Positions 30,140-42,269 of a stretch of DNA of 64,000 bases are shown here, piece by piece. The notes below the pieces were generated by a model. That model saw only the letters and a list, made by a program, of their open reading frames with translations. It ran no database searches and was not told where the DNA came from. The DNA is from Prostheceraeus crozeri (Eukaryota > Platyhelminthes > Polycladida > Euryleptidae): the NCBI GenBank assembly GCA_907163375.1, contig CAJQUW010008680.1:592501-656500 (forward strand). Direction: 5' to 3'. The translations under genes and the position numbers were made by a program. Every line of letters begins with the position of its first letter. Position 1 is the first letter of the stretch.

Positions 30140-32750
30140 ATGCCATCAATTTTGTTGACTAATGCTCGCTCTATTGCCTCTGATGGCAAGATGGACGAGC
30201 TGCGTTTGTCCTGTGCATGCTTTCATCCAGACATAGTCATTGTTACCGAGTCCTGGTTGAATAATTCACACGATGACAGCTTTTTTCGAATGCCAAATTT
30301 TCAACTTTTGAGATGTGATCGTAGTGATCGTGTTGGCGGTGGCATAGCAATGTGGATAAAGTCAGACATCAGTGTTACACGTTTCAATTTTTCTTGCACA
30401 TCTTGCGAAATGATTTCTGTATCGTTTAAAGTGAAAGCCTCTAATTATTTGTTGATAGCTATGTATATCCCACCTCAGTTATCTGCGTCAGTACGTGATG
30501 AAATAACAGACTCTTTGTGTGATCATTTAGATGATGCGACTATTGCAGCACCAGACATGAACATCATTGTTGCCGGTGACTTAAACAATTTTGATACTTC
30601 CTTGTTACAAAGTACTTTTGACTTGGTTGACAAAGTGTTGACTCCAACCCGTGGTAATGCGATCTTGGATCGCATTTTAGTGAGTCAGTCCTTAGAGGAC
30701 AATTATCCACCTGCTGTGGTAGGCCCTCCTTTAACTGTGAATCGTCGTGGCTCCCATGGCCAAGTGTTTTTGCGACCAGATAGGCCTATTTGTGTCAATA
30801 AAGAGACCTCAGAATATAAACATGTTTTGTATGATATCAACGCTTCGAATATTTCTAACTTTCTCTTGAAGCTCAAAAATTGTTCTTTTGTCAATGTCAA
30901 CCATGAGTCTGACATCGATCGTAAGACTGATGTATTCTATGAGTATTTTCTTGACTGCTTGTCCGCTTTTCCATGTAAAGTCATTACCATGACTTCGCGG
31001 GACAAACCCTGGATAACGCCACACTTGTAGGACATCATAAACCGAAGATGGAAGGCTTATCGAGAAAGAAATTTTGACTTGTACAGTCACTACAAAGAAA
31101 GTGCAAAGCTGAAATCATTAGATGTAAAGAAGGATGGATTAAAAGGTCAAAGTAATCTGCGCGTAATGTGTGGGGTGTTGTGAATGACATAAAAGGTAAA
31201 CGATGTGGCAACCCTATTTTGAATTTGATTCAAGACTATCCTAATCGAGAGGCTGCAGCTGACGCCATCAATGATACCTTCGCTGACCACCTCTATGCTG
31301 GTGATCCATTAGTGTATATTGCTGATGATGATTGGTGTCCGCTGTTAGATCCAGTTGATGTGTTTAACTTTTTGGAACATTTATCTTTGAAAAGTCTACC
31401 GGCTCTGACGGCATCAGCAATCGATTTTACAGGCTTGCCTCGCCATATATTTCCGAGCCTCTTTGTAATATAATAAACTCTTCCATCATTGCAAGAAAAG
31501 TACCATTGATTTTTAAGAAGTGTGTGATCTCGCCCATTCCGAAATCTGTGCCTGTCTCTTTGAATCAGCTTCGACCTATAACCTTGTTAAGCACACCGGC
31601 TAGGTTATTGGAATTCCATGTGTTGAGACATATGCGTGATTTGTTTTGTAAAGATATACCGAGCTTCCAATTTGCCTATAAACAAATGTCAAATACTACG
31701 TGCAATCTTATCACTATGCATGACACTGTTACAAGTATGCTAGATTCTCCTGACATCAGCGGATGTGTTGTAATCAACTATGATTTTTCTAAAGCGTTTG
31801 ATACGATCTGCCACAAAATTCTTATCCGCAAATTAATTGACAGTGGCTACCCTTGTGGTTTCATTTCTTGGCTTTGCTCCTACCTCACTGACCGGTCCCA
31901 ATGTGTTAAAGTTTGTGACACTCTCAGCCAGCAACGAAATGTGACTAGTGGTGCTCCCCAGGACTCCTTATTGGGCCCCTATCTTTTTGTTTTATATTGT
32001 AACGACATCAGACCGATTTGTCAGAAAACAAAGCTGACAATGTACGCTGACGACATTTGCGAAATTTGTCCTGTCTCTCGAACTGACATTGTTGACTCTT
32101 TAGGTGTTGTCACAGAGGAATTTTATTATATCAAAGAATGGACCATGTCGAACAGTTTAAAGTTGAACGAGAGTAAAACAAAAGCTATGTGTGTTCTTAA
32201 GAAAAGTTGTCAGGTATTTTTTCCGTTTCCATTTAAAATTGCAGACGAATTGAAAATTCTTGGAGTAACCTGGAGTTCCGACTTGAAGTGGAAGTCTCAT
32301 TTTCTGAACGTGGTTTCACTATGTAACAAGCGTATGTATGCACTCAAAGTTTTAAGAAGATTGTTGAGTCATGACGAGTTATGGTACGTTTTTAAGGCAA
32401 AAATAGAGAGCATTTTATTATATTGTACGCAACTTTTTGGTGTTTATAGTTTTGAAACACGTAGACATATCAAAAGAATTTTTAAACGATCGCGTCGAAT
32501 TATTTGCAGGAGGGATTGTGGCTGTAATAATGATATGTCTAATTTTTGCACTGTACGTTTCCGAGCTTTCGAATCCCTGTACTGGAAAACTCAAGATGTT
32601 GCTCATCCTCTTTTTCCCCTCGTTCCTCAACACCGTAACGGTCGTGTAACTGTACCTTTTTCTAGAACTACCAGAAGGCAGAATTGTTTTACTGTTCTTG
32701 TCACCCTACTCATAAATGGACACTCTGATTTGACTTGCTTACCGACATAA
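30140..32750 (+). pseudogene. LINE-B ORF2 (endonuclease and reverse transcriptase)
   Basis: An APE-type endonuclease opens the ORF (LTNARSI, VTESWLNN, RVGGGIAMWIKS, AGDLNNFDT, GSHGQV where SDH is usual). The RT shows ISPIPK, LRPITLLS, YDFSKAFDTI, GAPQDSLLGPYLF and MYADDI. A Cys/His-rich end (CRRDCGCNND) follows. There is a stop at 31028-31030 and at least two further breaks, so the copy is dead. The altered SDH motif also argues against activity. Confidence 0.8.
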
Positions 32751-32814
32751 TCATTCCTTCTCATTTGTACTTTATGATTCTCATTTTGAAAAATATACAT
32801 ATATTTTCCTTTTT

Positions 32815-33083
32815 TTCCTAACTGTCGTTTTTCGGGAAAATGTTGAAAATTTTTTCTCGCCGATTGAGCTGGAAATCACCCTACCGATGCAGAATTTTAC
32901 CTGATTCAAAATCTGGTCTCAGATCTGCCATTGGAGCAGCCGTTTAGCCGCTAGAGCCCAAAACATCCCAAATTCGCCGTTAACTCTGTCGTTTTTCAAA
33001 ATCTGCCAACCTGGTCGGCCGACCAAGACTCTCTCCCGGGGGGGGGGGGGCGCGGTGTTTAAAGTGGAGGTTTGTTTAGTACT
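32815..33083 (-). repeat. Polinton-1 right TIR, outer part
   Basis: It is complementary to the left TIR from 3437 with small differences, and includes the G homopolymer (about 33039-33051). It ends with tttagtact before the duplicated tcggtt. Confidence 0.88.
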
Positions 33084-33261
33084 TCGGTTTTTGTAATTTT
33101 CCCATCACACTACGAAAGTCACGCTGTCGGGTGCACACGGTCGGAATACTCACAACTCGTAAGTGTTCATTAACTTGTCAATGGCTATCGATATCCAAAC
33201 AAAGAAATTCCTCAACTTAACGGTAGACCAACATAATATTAAGAATTTAATGCTGAGCTAT

Positions 33262-33335
33262 CATGTGGAGAGTTGGCCACCTAAATGGCCGAGTCTCCCC
33301 ATGACGATCTGATGGTGGCCAACTCTCCCCAATTA
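33262..33335. repeat. internal cluster of pogo end motifs
   Basis: gtggagagttggccac, atggccgagtctcccc and gtggccaactctcccc stand within 75 bases, in both orientations, like the element ends. They are just upstream of the transposase catalytic region, where the HTH part would be expected. Confidence 0.6.
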
Positions 33336-33339
33336 TTTT

Positions 33340-34911
33340 TCCGATGTATGAGCATCTGCGTTTAACAAGAGGAACATAGATGAATTCTTCGACAAGCTGG
33401 AAGAAGTTATCCAGGCATCCCAACTCCGAGGCAAACAGATCTACAATCTTGACGAAAGCGGATTGACAACTGTCCAGAAGATGCCAAATGTCATTGGAAA
33501 GCGGAGAGTGAAGCAGGTGGGGCAGATAGCGAGCCGAGAGCGCGGAGAACTGGTGACCGTCTGCTGCATAGTTTCGGCCATTGGAGAGACAGTTCCTCCT
33601 GTCTTGATCTTTCCTCGAAAGAGGTTTCACGATCCAATGATGGCCAATGCTCCGGTGGGAAGCATCGGTTTGGTAACTGGCAATGGCTGGATGAATTCCG
33701 ACACTTTCGTGAAAGTTCTGAAGCGCTTCAAAGCTCATGCTAGGCCGACCCCGGACTATCCCATGTTGCTGATAATGGACAACCACGAGAGCCATCTGTC
33801 ACTTCCTGCCCTCTCAGTTGCAAAGGAAAGCAACATTCACATCCTTACTTTGGTGCCGCATACTAGTCACAGGACGCAGCCGCTTGACAAGAGTGTGTTT
33901 GGCCCAATGAAATTCTACAACGCAGCAGCAACTTCGTGGATGATGCAGAATCCTGGACGTTGTATCACGATATACAATGTATCACAATTTTTACGAGAGG
34001 CTGTCCTGAAAGGTTCGACTCCTGCAAACATTCAATCAGAATTCAAGTCAACTGGAATTTGGCCATTCAACAGACACATATTCGATGAAGAGGATTTCGC
34101 ACCGGCATCGGTTTTTGCTGCTCCACAAACCTCCAGTTCCTCCGAGCATCCTCTGATGTCATCAGCTGCTCCACAGACCTCCAGTTCCTCCGAGCCTCCT
34201 CTGACGTCATCTGCTGCTCCACAGACCTCCAGTTCCTCCGAGCATCCTCTGACGTCATCAGCTGCTCTACAGACATCCACATCCTCTGATGACTTTGTAT
34301 CACCATCGGTTTTCAAAGGATATCCGAAGGTAAGCGCTTGAACATTAGGACAGTAGGTAGAATTGTAAAATATAAATTACCTGGGTAAGCAAAATATTTT
34401 TACGTGTCGTGCTGTAGTTTTGCACATTAATTGAAAAATAGACTTAAATACGCAAAATATGACTCATATAATTCGTGTACTAACTCATGTTGCTGAAGCT
34501 AAGTTAAGAATGTTTCTCTTGATATCTTTTCAGGCGATTCCAGGGACTCCGAAGACCAAACCACGCAGATATCGACCCAAAGCCATGATTGCGACATCAG
34601 ATTGTGAGATGAAGCGAATTCAAGAAAGGAAGTCTCCATTGAGGGGTGTCAAGAGATCTATCAGCACCAAGCAAGGAAGCGGAGAATCAACGTCTCAAGG
34701 AATCGCATCTCAATCCTCAATCAAGACCAAAGAAAGAGCCGGGTCGAAGAAAACAGCCAAGGCGAGAAGAACTGAGAGCTGTCCCATTTGTAGCAATTCT
34801 TATGAGTCCTCTGGACTTGACTGGTTCTTGTGCAGTTCATGCGAGAAATGGGTGTGTGAGGAGTGCTTTGGGAATTGTTTGTGTCAGGTGTGTTTGTTTA
34901 GTTCTTTGTGA
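33340..34911 (+). pseudogene. pogo/Tigger-type DDE transposase, N-terminus missing, two exons
   Basis: The frame begins around RNIDEFFDKLEEVIQ and carries YNLDESG (first catalytic Asp), MLLIMDNHESHLS (second Asp) and the HTSHRTQPLDKSVFG block with the third acidic position after it. A donor (AAG|gtaagc, 34330) and acceptor (ttttcag, 34533) bound an intron that keeps phase 0. Exon 2 encodes a basic region and a Cys-rich end (CPICSNSYE, CSSCEKWVCEEC). Four 16-residue repeats (APQTSSSSEHPLMSSA-like) stand at about 34115-34285. The CENP-B and HTH regions expected before the catalytic domain are not found, so the protein is incomplete. Confidence 0.8.
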
Positions 34912-35820
34912 TTGAATCTCACCGGAGAAAATGATGTCGCGATCCAGAACCTATCTTACATGTAGACATAGTTGATATAACCAATGCTACTTTTAGTTTT
35001 GCTGTTTTTAGAAAAGGCTTGCAGTGAGAATGACATTATAGTATGCAACGAGATGGCACCAGAGACTGATCTTTTTATATTTTTTGTCATTGTTTTTTTC
35101 TTCCTTCATCACATGAGTAGGTATCGAGGCGATGACGCATCGAGCATGACGCATTATGTAGCGAGATGGCACCATGGCAGAGACTGATCTTTTTATATTT
35201 TTAGTTGTTGTCACGTGAGTATCGAATCACAAGGCGATGTGCTTGTGACAGAATTTTGCGATTTTTGTTTGTATTTTTTGCATGCAGCATAATCGAGATT
35301 CGAGATGATGACCGATTAGGCTAAATATGGTTTTTGATACAAAAGGCTGGTCTTTTTCGTGATCTTTTATAATCATAGATCTATAGGCCTATGGTCCAAA
35401 CAAGTAGCGATCAATATTTGATCATGGAAATTAGGATAAGTCGGACAGGCCTGATAGGCCTAATTTGGCAAAAAATATGAAGCTATGAGCTCAAAGTCTT
35501 CTCTGTATGATATCATGGGTTATTTTGTGTGTTGATTATATGTTATAGGTGCAATTAATGCGCATGTAACTTGTCTACTAAAATTTATAAGTGGCCAAGT
35601 CTCCACAGTTGAGTGGCCAGGTCTCCTCTACCTGTGGCCAAGTCACCCCAAGTTTGCATGTAATTATATAACTGAAATTAATCTAACTTGTAGTGATCGT
35701 GAGAGGTCGGGCTAATTTTCGTTTTTATTTAATACGCTAGTGCATATGTAGCAGAAGTTTTAAGTCAATCCATCCATTAGTTTCTGAAAAAACTTTAAAA
35801 AAAGCAAAAATCAAATCTGG
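34912..35820. other. pogo 3' non-coding region
   Basis: There is no open frame of note. The region holds a local near-repeat (tgatctttttatatttttnnttgt at about 35067 and 35187). Three copies of the GTGGCCAAGTCTCC-like motif lie at 35592-35660, and one in the terminal repeat. Confidence 0.55.
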
Positions 35821-35845
35821 GTGGCCATGTCTCCCCAGTCTCCCC
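35821..35845 (-). repeat. pogo right terminal inverted repeat
   Basis: The complement reads ggggagactggggagacatg then gccac, and matches the left end at about 20 of 25 positions. TA (35846-35847) follows, then LINE-A ORF1 resumes. Confidence 0.75.
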
Positions 35846-35872
35846 TATTCCAGAACACAAGTCGGGTGATAT

Positions 35873-36427
35873 TGTAACCCTATTTATTTATATGTTAGCA
35901 CTCTGGAAATATTAATTCTATTACTACCGTCTCAATCGCCTTCCCTCAACTATATTGCGCTTCCAGCAATCACAAGTTCACGTTTGCCTTTCCCAGAATT
36001 AGTGTCACCCACTAAGGCTTACTCAAGATAAAATAATGATATCGATAGACACCGTATATTATGCCTATGTGGGGAAGAGCTAAAAGGATGAGCAGTGTAC
36101 AAAGTGAAGTACAAAAGAATACTCAGTTCGGTGACGACAACTGTTCGGTCGTTGAGTTATATATACTGTACTACCATCTTCTTCCTCAGCATCCGCACCG
36201 GATGCGTCCACTGCCTCGAAAGTCATAAATCAATCTTGATGGAAAAGTTCGTTTGACATTTTTGACACATGAGTCTGATATAATTTCACTCCCACTTCCG
36301 CCTCTTCATCTTGTGATTGAGCTCGCATGCCGATTTGCGATGTAATTAGTTTCACCCGTGGAACTTACTACCTGTAACATTTTTCATTTTTTCCAACTGT
36401 CGTACTTCATATTTCGGCCCGGTTACA
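35873..36427 (-). repeat. Gypsy-2 LTR, gene-downstream copy
   Basis: This 555-bp LTR matches 41715-42269 at an offset of 5,842 bases. Next to it (36428-36445) the minus strand reads aaatgaaggggtatca, a short purine-rich tract that may serve as the polypurine tract. Confidence 0.92.
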
Positions 36428-37364
36428 TATGATACCCCTTCATTTAGGTGTTGTCCCAACACCTGACACAAATTCGAAGTAGGGAGTTTAGTTCATCACG
36501 AATACCGAGGCATGTGGATGGTAGCAAATAGAGAAGACAAAATTAAAATCAAGCGAAGATGCTGCTCATACTGTCCGCTCTCCCTCACATAAGTTATGAA
36601 AACATGTAAAATCATATACATATATATCAAATGAGAGAATAACAATCAATGTACAAAGTCACTATCATGGGGTTAAAAACTGATATTCACTGATCGCAAC
36701 ATTCAATACACATATGGTCACCATAACCGGAACTACCAATCGCACCATCACCCAAAGAGAGATAAACTATGTCCGCACACATCAATGGAGACATCGTAAA
36801 TATAACATATATACACAGACTCGTGACCCCATAATGAACAGAATAATTGAATAACAAGATAATACGGTAAGAAGCACTGAGGATGATTAAGAGTAGTCCA
36901 TGAAATGTCGTTACTCGAAAAATACAATTAACTGTCTCCCAACTCGACCACTGACAACACTGAACGTACCGTACTAGCTGGCGGAATTTAGTAAAGGCTT
37001 AAAGCGCTATAATAATAGATGTATACAAGGATATATGGTGGTGATATAAGTTGTTATAGGATTTCAAATATACATATATGATGAAATAAAATGCCAGCGG
37101 TAGCACTCATCACTCCATCAAGCTAGTGGTAAAGAGAAGAAGACAACAACTCTGCTGATTACTTCGCCACCTAGGCGAATAATTACTTAAATTATTTTAC
37201 ACTGCGTAACACTTAATCGTTATTTCTGACGAAATATATATAATAGTAACATGATTGATATATGCTGAAAAAAAGTGGTTGGTTAGCAGTACATTTTTAT
37301 AGAGCAATATTTTTGGTTAAAAGTCGTACGTACGGTTTACGGTTTACGGTTAACGGTGCCGGGC
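36428..37364 (-). other. Gypsy-2 non-coding segment between integrase and LTR
   Basis: About 900 bases have no gene. They are AT-rich with many ata-repeats. I see no additional coding region such as env. Confidence 0.5.
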
Positions 37365-39927
37365 TTACTGTGGATAAGCTTCTTTTCTTCCTCTCAATGG
37401 GTATCGAGTAGTTTTTGTATTTCTGTCGGCCTCATATTCATCCTCCTCTTCTGTCTCTTTCTCTTCTGACGCGTCATTAACGGTTTCCCGCTCTGGCTGA
37501 GCTCTCCCGAGCGATTCAGCCTCATCGTCACTTGAAGTGTGACCGTCGCCGTCATACATTTCCGATATCTCGTTAGTATTGTCGGTTTTTTCATTATTTA
37601 CGAGTGTCGGGATTCCTGCCGAACGGTCAAGTTTAACCCTATTTAGGTGGACCCACATGGACTTGGAGCGGGGCTCACGCACTGATACTATTTTACAATT
37701 AGTGTCTGTCAATTCTGTAATACGCATTGGACCTTTCCATTTATGCTGCAATTTAAGAGTGAGTCCTTTTGTTTTAGCTGGCATGTGCACGTAAACGCGA
37801 TCTCCGACCGCCAACTTATCAGCGATCAACGTCACTCTCCTATCGTAATATTTCTTTTGCTTGTCTTGTGCTTTTTCGATGCAATCTTTCGCAACTTTCC
37901 AGGCTTCCGATAAGGTTCGAGCTAAATTATGCTTATACTCGTCAACTGAGCTGGCTGATTCGGTTAGATCACGAAGAACTAAATCGCTAGGAAGTAGAGG
38001 GTCTCGGCCATACAATAAAAAGAATGGGCTTTCTTTAGTAGAACTATGACTCGCAGCTCTACATGTGAACAGGACATATGGAATGAAGACATCCCAGTCC
38101 TTTTGGTCGCGACTGGTGTAAAATGATAACATCGTAGTAAGTGTTTTGTTGAATCGCTCTACTTGACCATCTGTTTGAGGATGAAAATGATGTGGTAAAA
38201 ACTTTTTCTGTATTCGTTAAACGACATACTTCTTTTAATAATTCCGAGGTGAAATTTCTGCCTCGATCGGATAACTGACACTCAGGACAACCATGAGTCG
38301 CAATTATGTTTTCGACAAATAATCTAGCGATTGTTGCTACCTTCTGGTCTCGGACTGCAAGACATTCAGGCCATTTAGTAAAATAATCTGCGAAGACAAC
38401 GATGTATTTGTTTTGGTTTCCAGTTAAAGGTAGAGGGCCTAAAACATCAATTCCTAAACGAGCCATTGGACGATTTATCGGAATTGACACCATTGGAAGC
38501 GATACAGGCTTGGCACCACTCAGTGACATCTTTATGTAGTGTAGGCCAATAATAGAATTTGTTGATTCTAGAGATGGTTTTTTCAATTCCTAGGTGACCA
38601 CCAAATGCACCGGAATGTAGTTCCGTGAATACTGTTTGACGCAGCTCTTGTGGGAGAGCTAGTAACAAGTAGTTGCCTGGAGTTTTTACACTTTTATAAT
38701 ACAACAAGCCTTTTGATAAGCGGAAATTTGGCCAATTATCATTAATGAATTTTGAGGCTTGTTTAGACAATTGTTTAGGCATGGGTTGGTGCTGCAATTT
38801 TTTTATGATGGCATTATAAATAGTGTCTTCCTTTTGTTGCTGCTGCACACACGAAAATTCAGAACGAGATCTTATTTCGCTGATCGCATTAATAGTATGC
38901 GAGACAATGTGTCGGCGTTTGAGTGTTTCTTGCCTGGACGGTATAAAATTTCAAAAATATACTCTTGAAGTAATAATGCCGATCTCATGAGCCTTGATGA
39001 CGGTTCTTTGTGATTTAGCAAATACCGTAATGGTGCATGGTCTACTATGGCATAGAACTTTTTGCCCCAGAGGTATTCTCTGAAATGTTTGACAGCAAAT
39101 ACCAAGGCAAGGGCTTCCTTTTCTACTGTTGCGTAATGCTTCTCTGCTTTTTTGTAAAACTCGACTTGCGTAAGCAATCGGGTGATCGACACCATCGACG
39201 ATTTGACTAAGGACGCTACCAATTGCCCAGTTACTTGCATCGGTTTGTAAGTAGAATGGTTGCTCAAAATTCGGATAAATCAAGATGGTTGGAGATGTTA
39301 CAGCTTTTCGCATGAAGTTAAACGCTTCCTCATGGTGATCCGTCCAAACAAATTTTTCCTCTTTCTTTATAAGGTTAAATAGTGGCGCAACAATACGAGC
39401 AAAATCTTTTACGAATCTCCTGTAATAGCTACACATACCCAAAAATTGCCTCGTTTGTTTTACATTTTTTGGTCTTGGATAATTGACAATTTTCTCAATA
39501 TTGTCTTGTAATGGAGTAAGGCCTTGGCGCGCGACATGACATGTCCTAGAAAACGAACTTCTCTCTTATCAAACTCACTTTTACCAGGCTTTAGTTTTGG
39601 ATTATGCTCAGTCAGACGTTTGAATATTATATCCAATTTTCGCAGATGGTCTTCAAAGGTTTCTGAGAAAATTATGATATCGTCGAGATATGTAATGCAC
39701 TCGATGAATTGTAGTCCCACTAAAACTAAGTCTAGAGCGGAAGTAAATGTCGCGGGGCTATTACTGAGCCCAAGAGGCATTCTCAAAAATTCATAATTTC
39801 CAAAACAAGTAGTAAACGCTGTCTTATGCCGATCCTCTTCCGCCACGTCAATGTGCCAGTAACCAGATGCTAAGTCTAAAGTGGAGAAATATCTGGCCTC
39901 ATGTAGACAGTCGGTAATGGTTTCCAA
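37365..39927 (-). pseudogene. pol: Gypsy-2 pol region
   Basis: Read on the minus strand there is a reverse transcriptase with STLDLASGYWHIDV, LRMPLGLSNSPATF and YLDDIIIF. An RNase H follows with LQTDASNWAIGSVLSQ. Next are an HHCC site (HSGAFGGHLGIEKT) and an integrase core (DVLGPLPLTGNQNKY, LSDRGRNFTSEL). A GDRVYVHMPAKTKGL-type C-terminal domain ends it. It is broken, with several breaks. Confidence 0.85.
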
Positions 39928-40015
39928 CTGTGGCAGTGGCTGGTGTTGTGGAAGGAGGCCTGAGGCCTATTATTTGATTAATATCTACGATTAACCGATG
40001 GCTCAAGAGTGGAAA

Positions 40016-40713
40016 TTAGCTTACTCTCTCAGTCAGCACAGAGAGTTGTTTTGTGGCATTATCCGTACTGTCATCTGCTAACACCTTTCTACGCATCTCC
40101 TCTTTCGAGGCTATGAGAATGGCAGCGTCCAACGAAGTTGGCTCGAAACGCAATAGCGGCTTCTTTAATGAGAGGGTGACCCCTGCTAAAAACGCTTCTA
40201 GTGCCAGCGTTTTCCGAACATCTTCATCATATGAATTATACGCCAATCTGGTTAGTTTTGTATATCGGCCGCATAACTGGCAACCGATTCACCTGGCTGT
40301 TGCTTCCTATTACGGAGTTGCATCGCGTTGTATCTGTTCATTTCTGGTGTATGCAATAAACGGTGGAGGTCTTCTATTAGGACGTCAATGTCGTCTTTCG
40401 AAGCTGCTGGTGAACTATTATAAATTTCTCTGGCATCGCCTGTCAAGTAGATCAGTAGCATGGCTAGTTGCTGTTCCCTCTTCCAACCTAAGGCCTTCGC
40501 TACTAGCAAAAATTGAGTTGCGAACTCACCGAATTGATATTTTGGATCCTGCAGATCTCCCAAAAATGTCTTCAACGTTACTCCGCTTGCTGCAGACGGT
40601 AAGGTTGGTCGTCGACTGTCTTCTATCTCGACTAAGGCATTACTGACATTCTCCATTCGATCAACCAGGTCTTCGACCGTTGCCATGACTCGTCCTCTCG
40701 TGAGATAAGGCAC
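40016..40713 (-). pseudogene. gag: Gypsy-2 gag region
   Basis: The start MPYLTRGRVMATVEDLVDRM leads into KTFLGDLQDPKYQFGEFATQ, and RKQQPGESVASYAADI and LALEAFLAGVTLSLKK are typical of Gypsy capsid proteins. It is the first gene after the leader of the minus-strand element. It is broken, with about one break. Confidence 0.75.
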
Positions 40714-41714
40714 GTTGACTTAAATAAAAACGGGTCAGTCAATAAAGGATTAATCTGTGTGGAATCCCGGGCACTCTTGCACGATTTTAGCGTAAATATT
40801 TTTTTTGATTAGTTAATCAGAGCTACGGTAATGTGTAAAGAGATGTCCTACAACATCAAAGTAGTATCGGTATAATGCTATTTATTGTACTGTATTACCG
40901 TATGTAGTTTGCTACTGTAGTACTGTATATTTTCAATGATGGACAGAATAGTCCTACTAAATATAGTATATAGGAAATTGTACTTTATTGAATGATGCTA
41001 CCGTACACGTTAAGGAATACTGTGACATGTAAGAATTGTTAATGAAGACAATATTACCATACTGTAATAGTTTTACTTGTAGAGCAATTAACTGTACCGT
41101 ATGAGTAATTATAGTACGTACAATATATTTTAATGCACTGTTGTTACGCATCGCTTCAATTTTGAATTTGCCGACACTTATTTATATGGCGCCCTTTAGA
41201 TCTCGGATGACGGGACTCGCGCACGAACGTGGATGTATTCGCTTCAATAGAGCCACCCACTCTTAATCTCTTAACAGGAAACCCGTGGAAGTACTACGCT
41301 CTTTATTTTCAGAGCCCCTCACAAATTTATATACCGCGGTACTCTGGGAGGTACTACGCTCGTTTTCTTCGAGCCCTCCTCTCAATATATATTTCGAAGC
41401 TGTCACTTTTGGACAAACCACGAACTCACACACGTGGATGTACTACGCTTCCCTGAGCCACCCACTTTTATTAGAGAACATAAGGAATACTTTATATCTG
41501 TGATTTTAGCGCGCCTATCAAATTATGGCCAAAACTGACTAATATCTCATTTATAAACTCACTTAAATCTCTCTTCTTCGCACACGGAGCAGCTGCTTAT
41601 GGATAAGACTGTAACGTGAATATACTTACCGGCACCGGGTCACCAAACTGATGTGAAGATCTTACGGAAGAACGAAGTAAAGAGGAAAGATAAACGCTGT
41701 GGGAGCTCCACTTA
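40714..41714 (-). other. Gypsy-2 5' leader with hairpin repeats
   Basis: There is no open frame of note. Between 41229 and 41470 four imperfect units follow the pattern gtgga-gtactacgctc ... gagcc-cccac, each able to fold on itself. The rest is AT-rich. A primer-binding site next to the LTR is not clear; the minus strand there reads taagtggagctcccacag. Confidence 0.5.
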
Positions 41715-42269
41715 TGTAACCCTATTTATTTATATGTTAGCACTCTGGAAATATTAATTCTATTACTACCGTCTCAATCGCCTTCCCTCAACTATATTGC
41801 GCTTCCAGCAATCACAAGTTCACGTTTGCCTTTCCCAGAGTTAGTGTCACCCACTAAGGCTTACTCAAGATAAAATAATGATATCGATAGACACCGTATA
41901 TTATGCCTATGTGGGGAAGAGCTAAAAGGATGAGCAGTGTACAAAGTGAAGTACAAAAGAATACTCAGTTCGGTGACGACAACTGTTCGGTCGTTGAGTT
42001 ATATATACTGTACTACCATCTTCTTCCTCAGCATCCGCACCGGATGCGTCCACTGCCTCGAAAGTCATAAATCAATCTTGATGGAAAAGTTCGTTTGACA
42101 TTTTTGACACATGAGTCTGATATAATTTCACTCCCACTTCCGCCTCTTCATCTTGTGATTGAGCTCGCATGCCGATTTGCGATGTAATTAGTTTCACCCG
42201 TGGAACTTACGACCTGTAACATTTTCCATTTTTTCCAATTGTCGTACTTCATGTTTCGGCCCGGTTACA
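41715..42269 (-). repeat. Gypsy-2 LTR, gene-upstream copy
   Basis: The 555-bp LTR is nearly identical to 35873-36427. After it LINE-A ORF1 resumes. Confidence 0.92.

Larger units (their letters stand above)
28900..32805 (+). mobile_element. LINE-B, CR1/L2-like, inserted in the right TIR of Polinton-1
   Basis: This non-LTR element lies between two parts of the right TIR. It has ORF1 (about 29404-30130) and ORF2 (30140-32750). The 3' end is T-rich around 32,780-32,815. The 5' border is approximate. It shares layout and motifs with LINE-A and LINE-C but is a distinct family member. It has several disabling changes: a frame change near 29,715-29,725 in ORF1, a stop at 31028-31030 after PWITPHL, and breaks around 31,150 and 31,480 in ORF2. 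Confidence 0.8.
3437..33083. mobile_element. Polinton-1 (Maverick), old broken copy carrying two younger insertions
   Basis: The ends begin agtagtaagcaaacctcc and, on the complement, agtactaaacaaacctcc. They are flanked by a perfect 6-bp duplication, tcggtt (3431-3436 and 33084-33089), as is typical of Polintons. The TIRs run about 400 bp and differ by very roughly 8-10% by eye, so the copy is older than its LTR insert. The net length without inserts is about 21.5 kb. Parts recognised are protein-primed DNA polymerase B, integrase with chromodomain, A32-like packaging ATPase, adenain-like protease, double-jelly-roll major capsid protein, LNGEWEV-type proteins, small basic and Cys-rich proteins, and a TBP-like gene. 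It is broken, with on the order of ten to fifteen breaks besides the two insertions. It sits inside the pogo element. Confidence 0.9.
3247..35845 (+). mobile_element. pogo/Tigger-type DNA transposon, split by Polinton-1
   Basis: The ends are inverted repeats matching at about 20 of 25 positions (ggggagggtgaggagagttg at 3247 and the complement of the sequence ending at 35845). TA target duplications flank them at 3245-3246 and 35846-35847. Removing Polinton-1 leaves an element of about 2.95 kb, normal for this group. It encodes a DDE_1 transposase on the plus strand (33340-34911). A short motif, GTGGCCAAGTCTCC or its complement, recurs about nine times near both ends and at 33262-33335. No CENP-B-type HTH region is visible upstream of the catalytic domain, so the copy is unlikely to be autonomous. 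Confidence 0.8.
35873..42269 (-). mobile_element. Gypsy-2, Ty3/Gypsy LTR element inserted in LINE-A ORF1
   Basis: Two 555-bp LTRs (tgtaaccc...ggttaca) differ at about five positions by eye (about 0.9%), so the insertion is recent. Short flanking repeats (atat, 35869-35872 and 42270-42273) fit a target duplication of about 4 bp. Genes are on the minus strand: gag at 40016-40713, then reverse transcriptase, RNase H, HHCC and integrase down to 37365. The element is broken, with several breaks. It lies 25 bases beyond the pogo right end. Confidence 0.9.

Noticed and set aside
34032-34316. Minus-strand frames with repeated motifs
   Set aside because: They mirror the Ser/Pro repeats of the transposase on the other strand.
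36428-37364. An envelope-like gene in Gypsy-2
   Set aside because: There is no long open frame or membrane protein pattern; the segment is AT-rich and non-coding.
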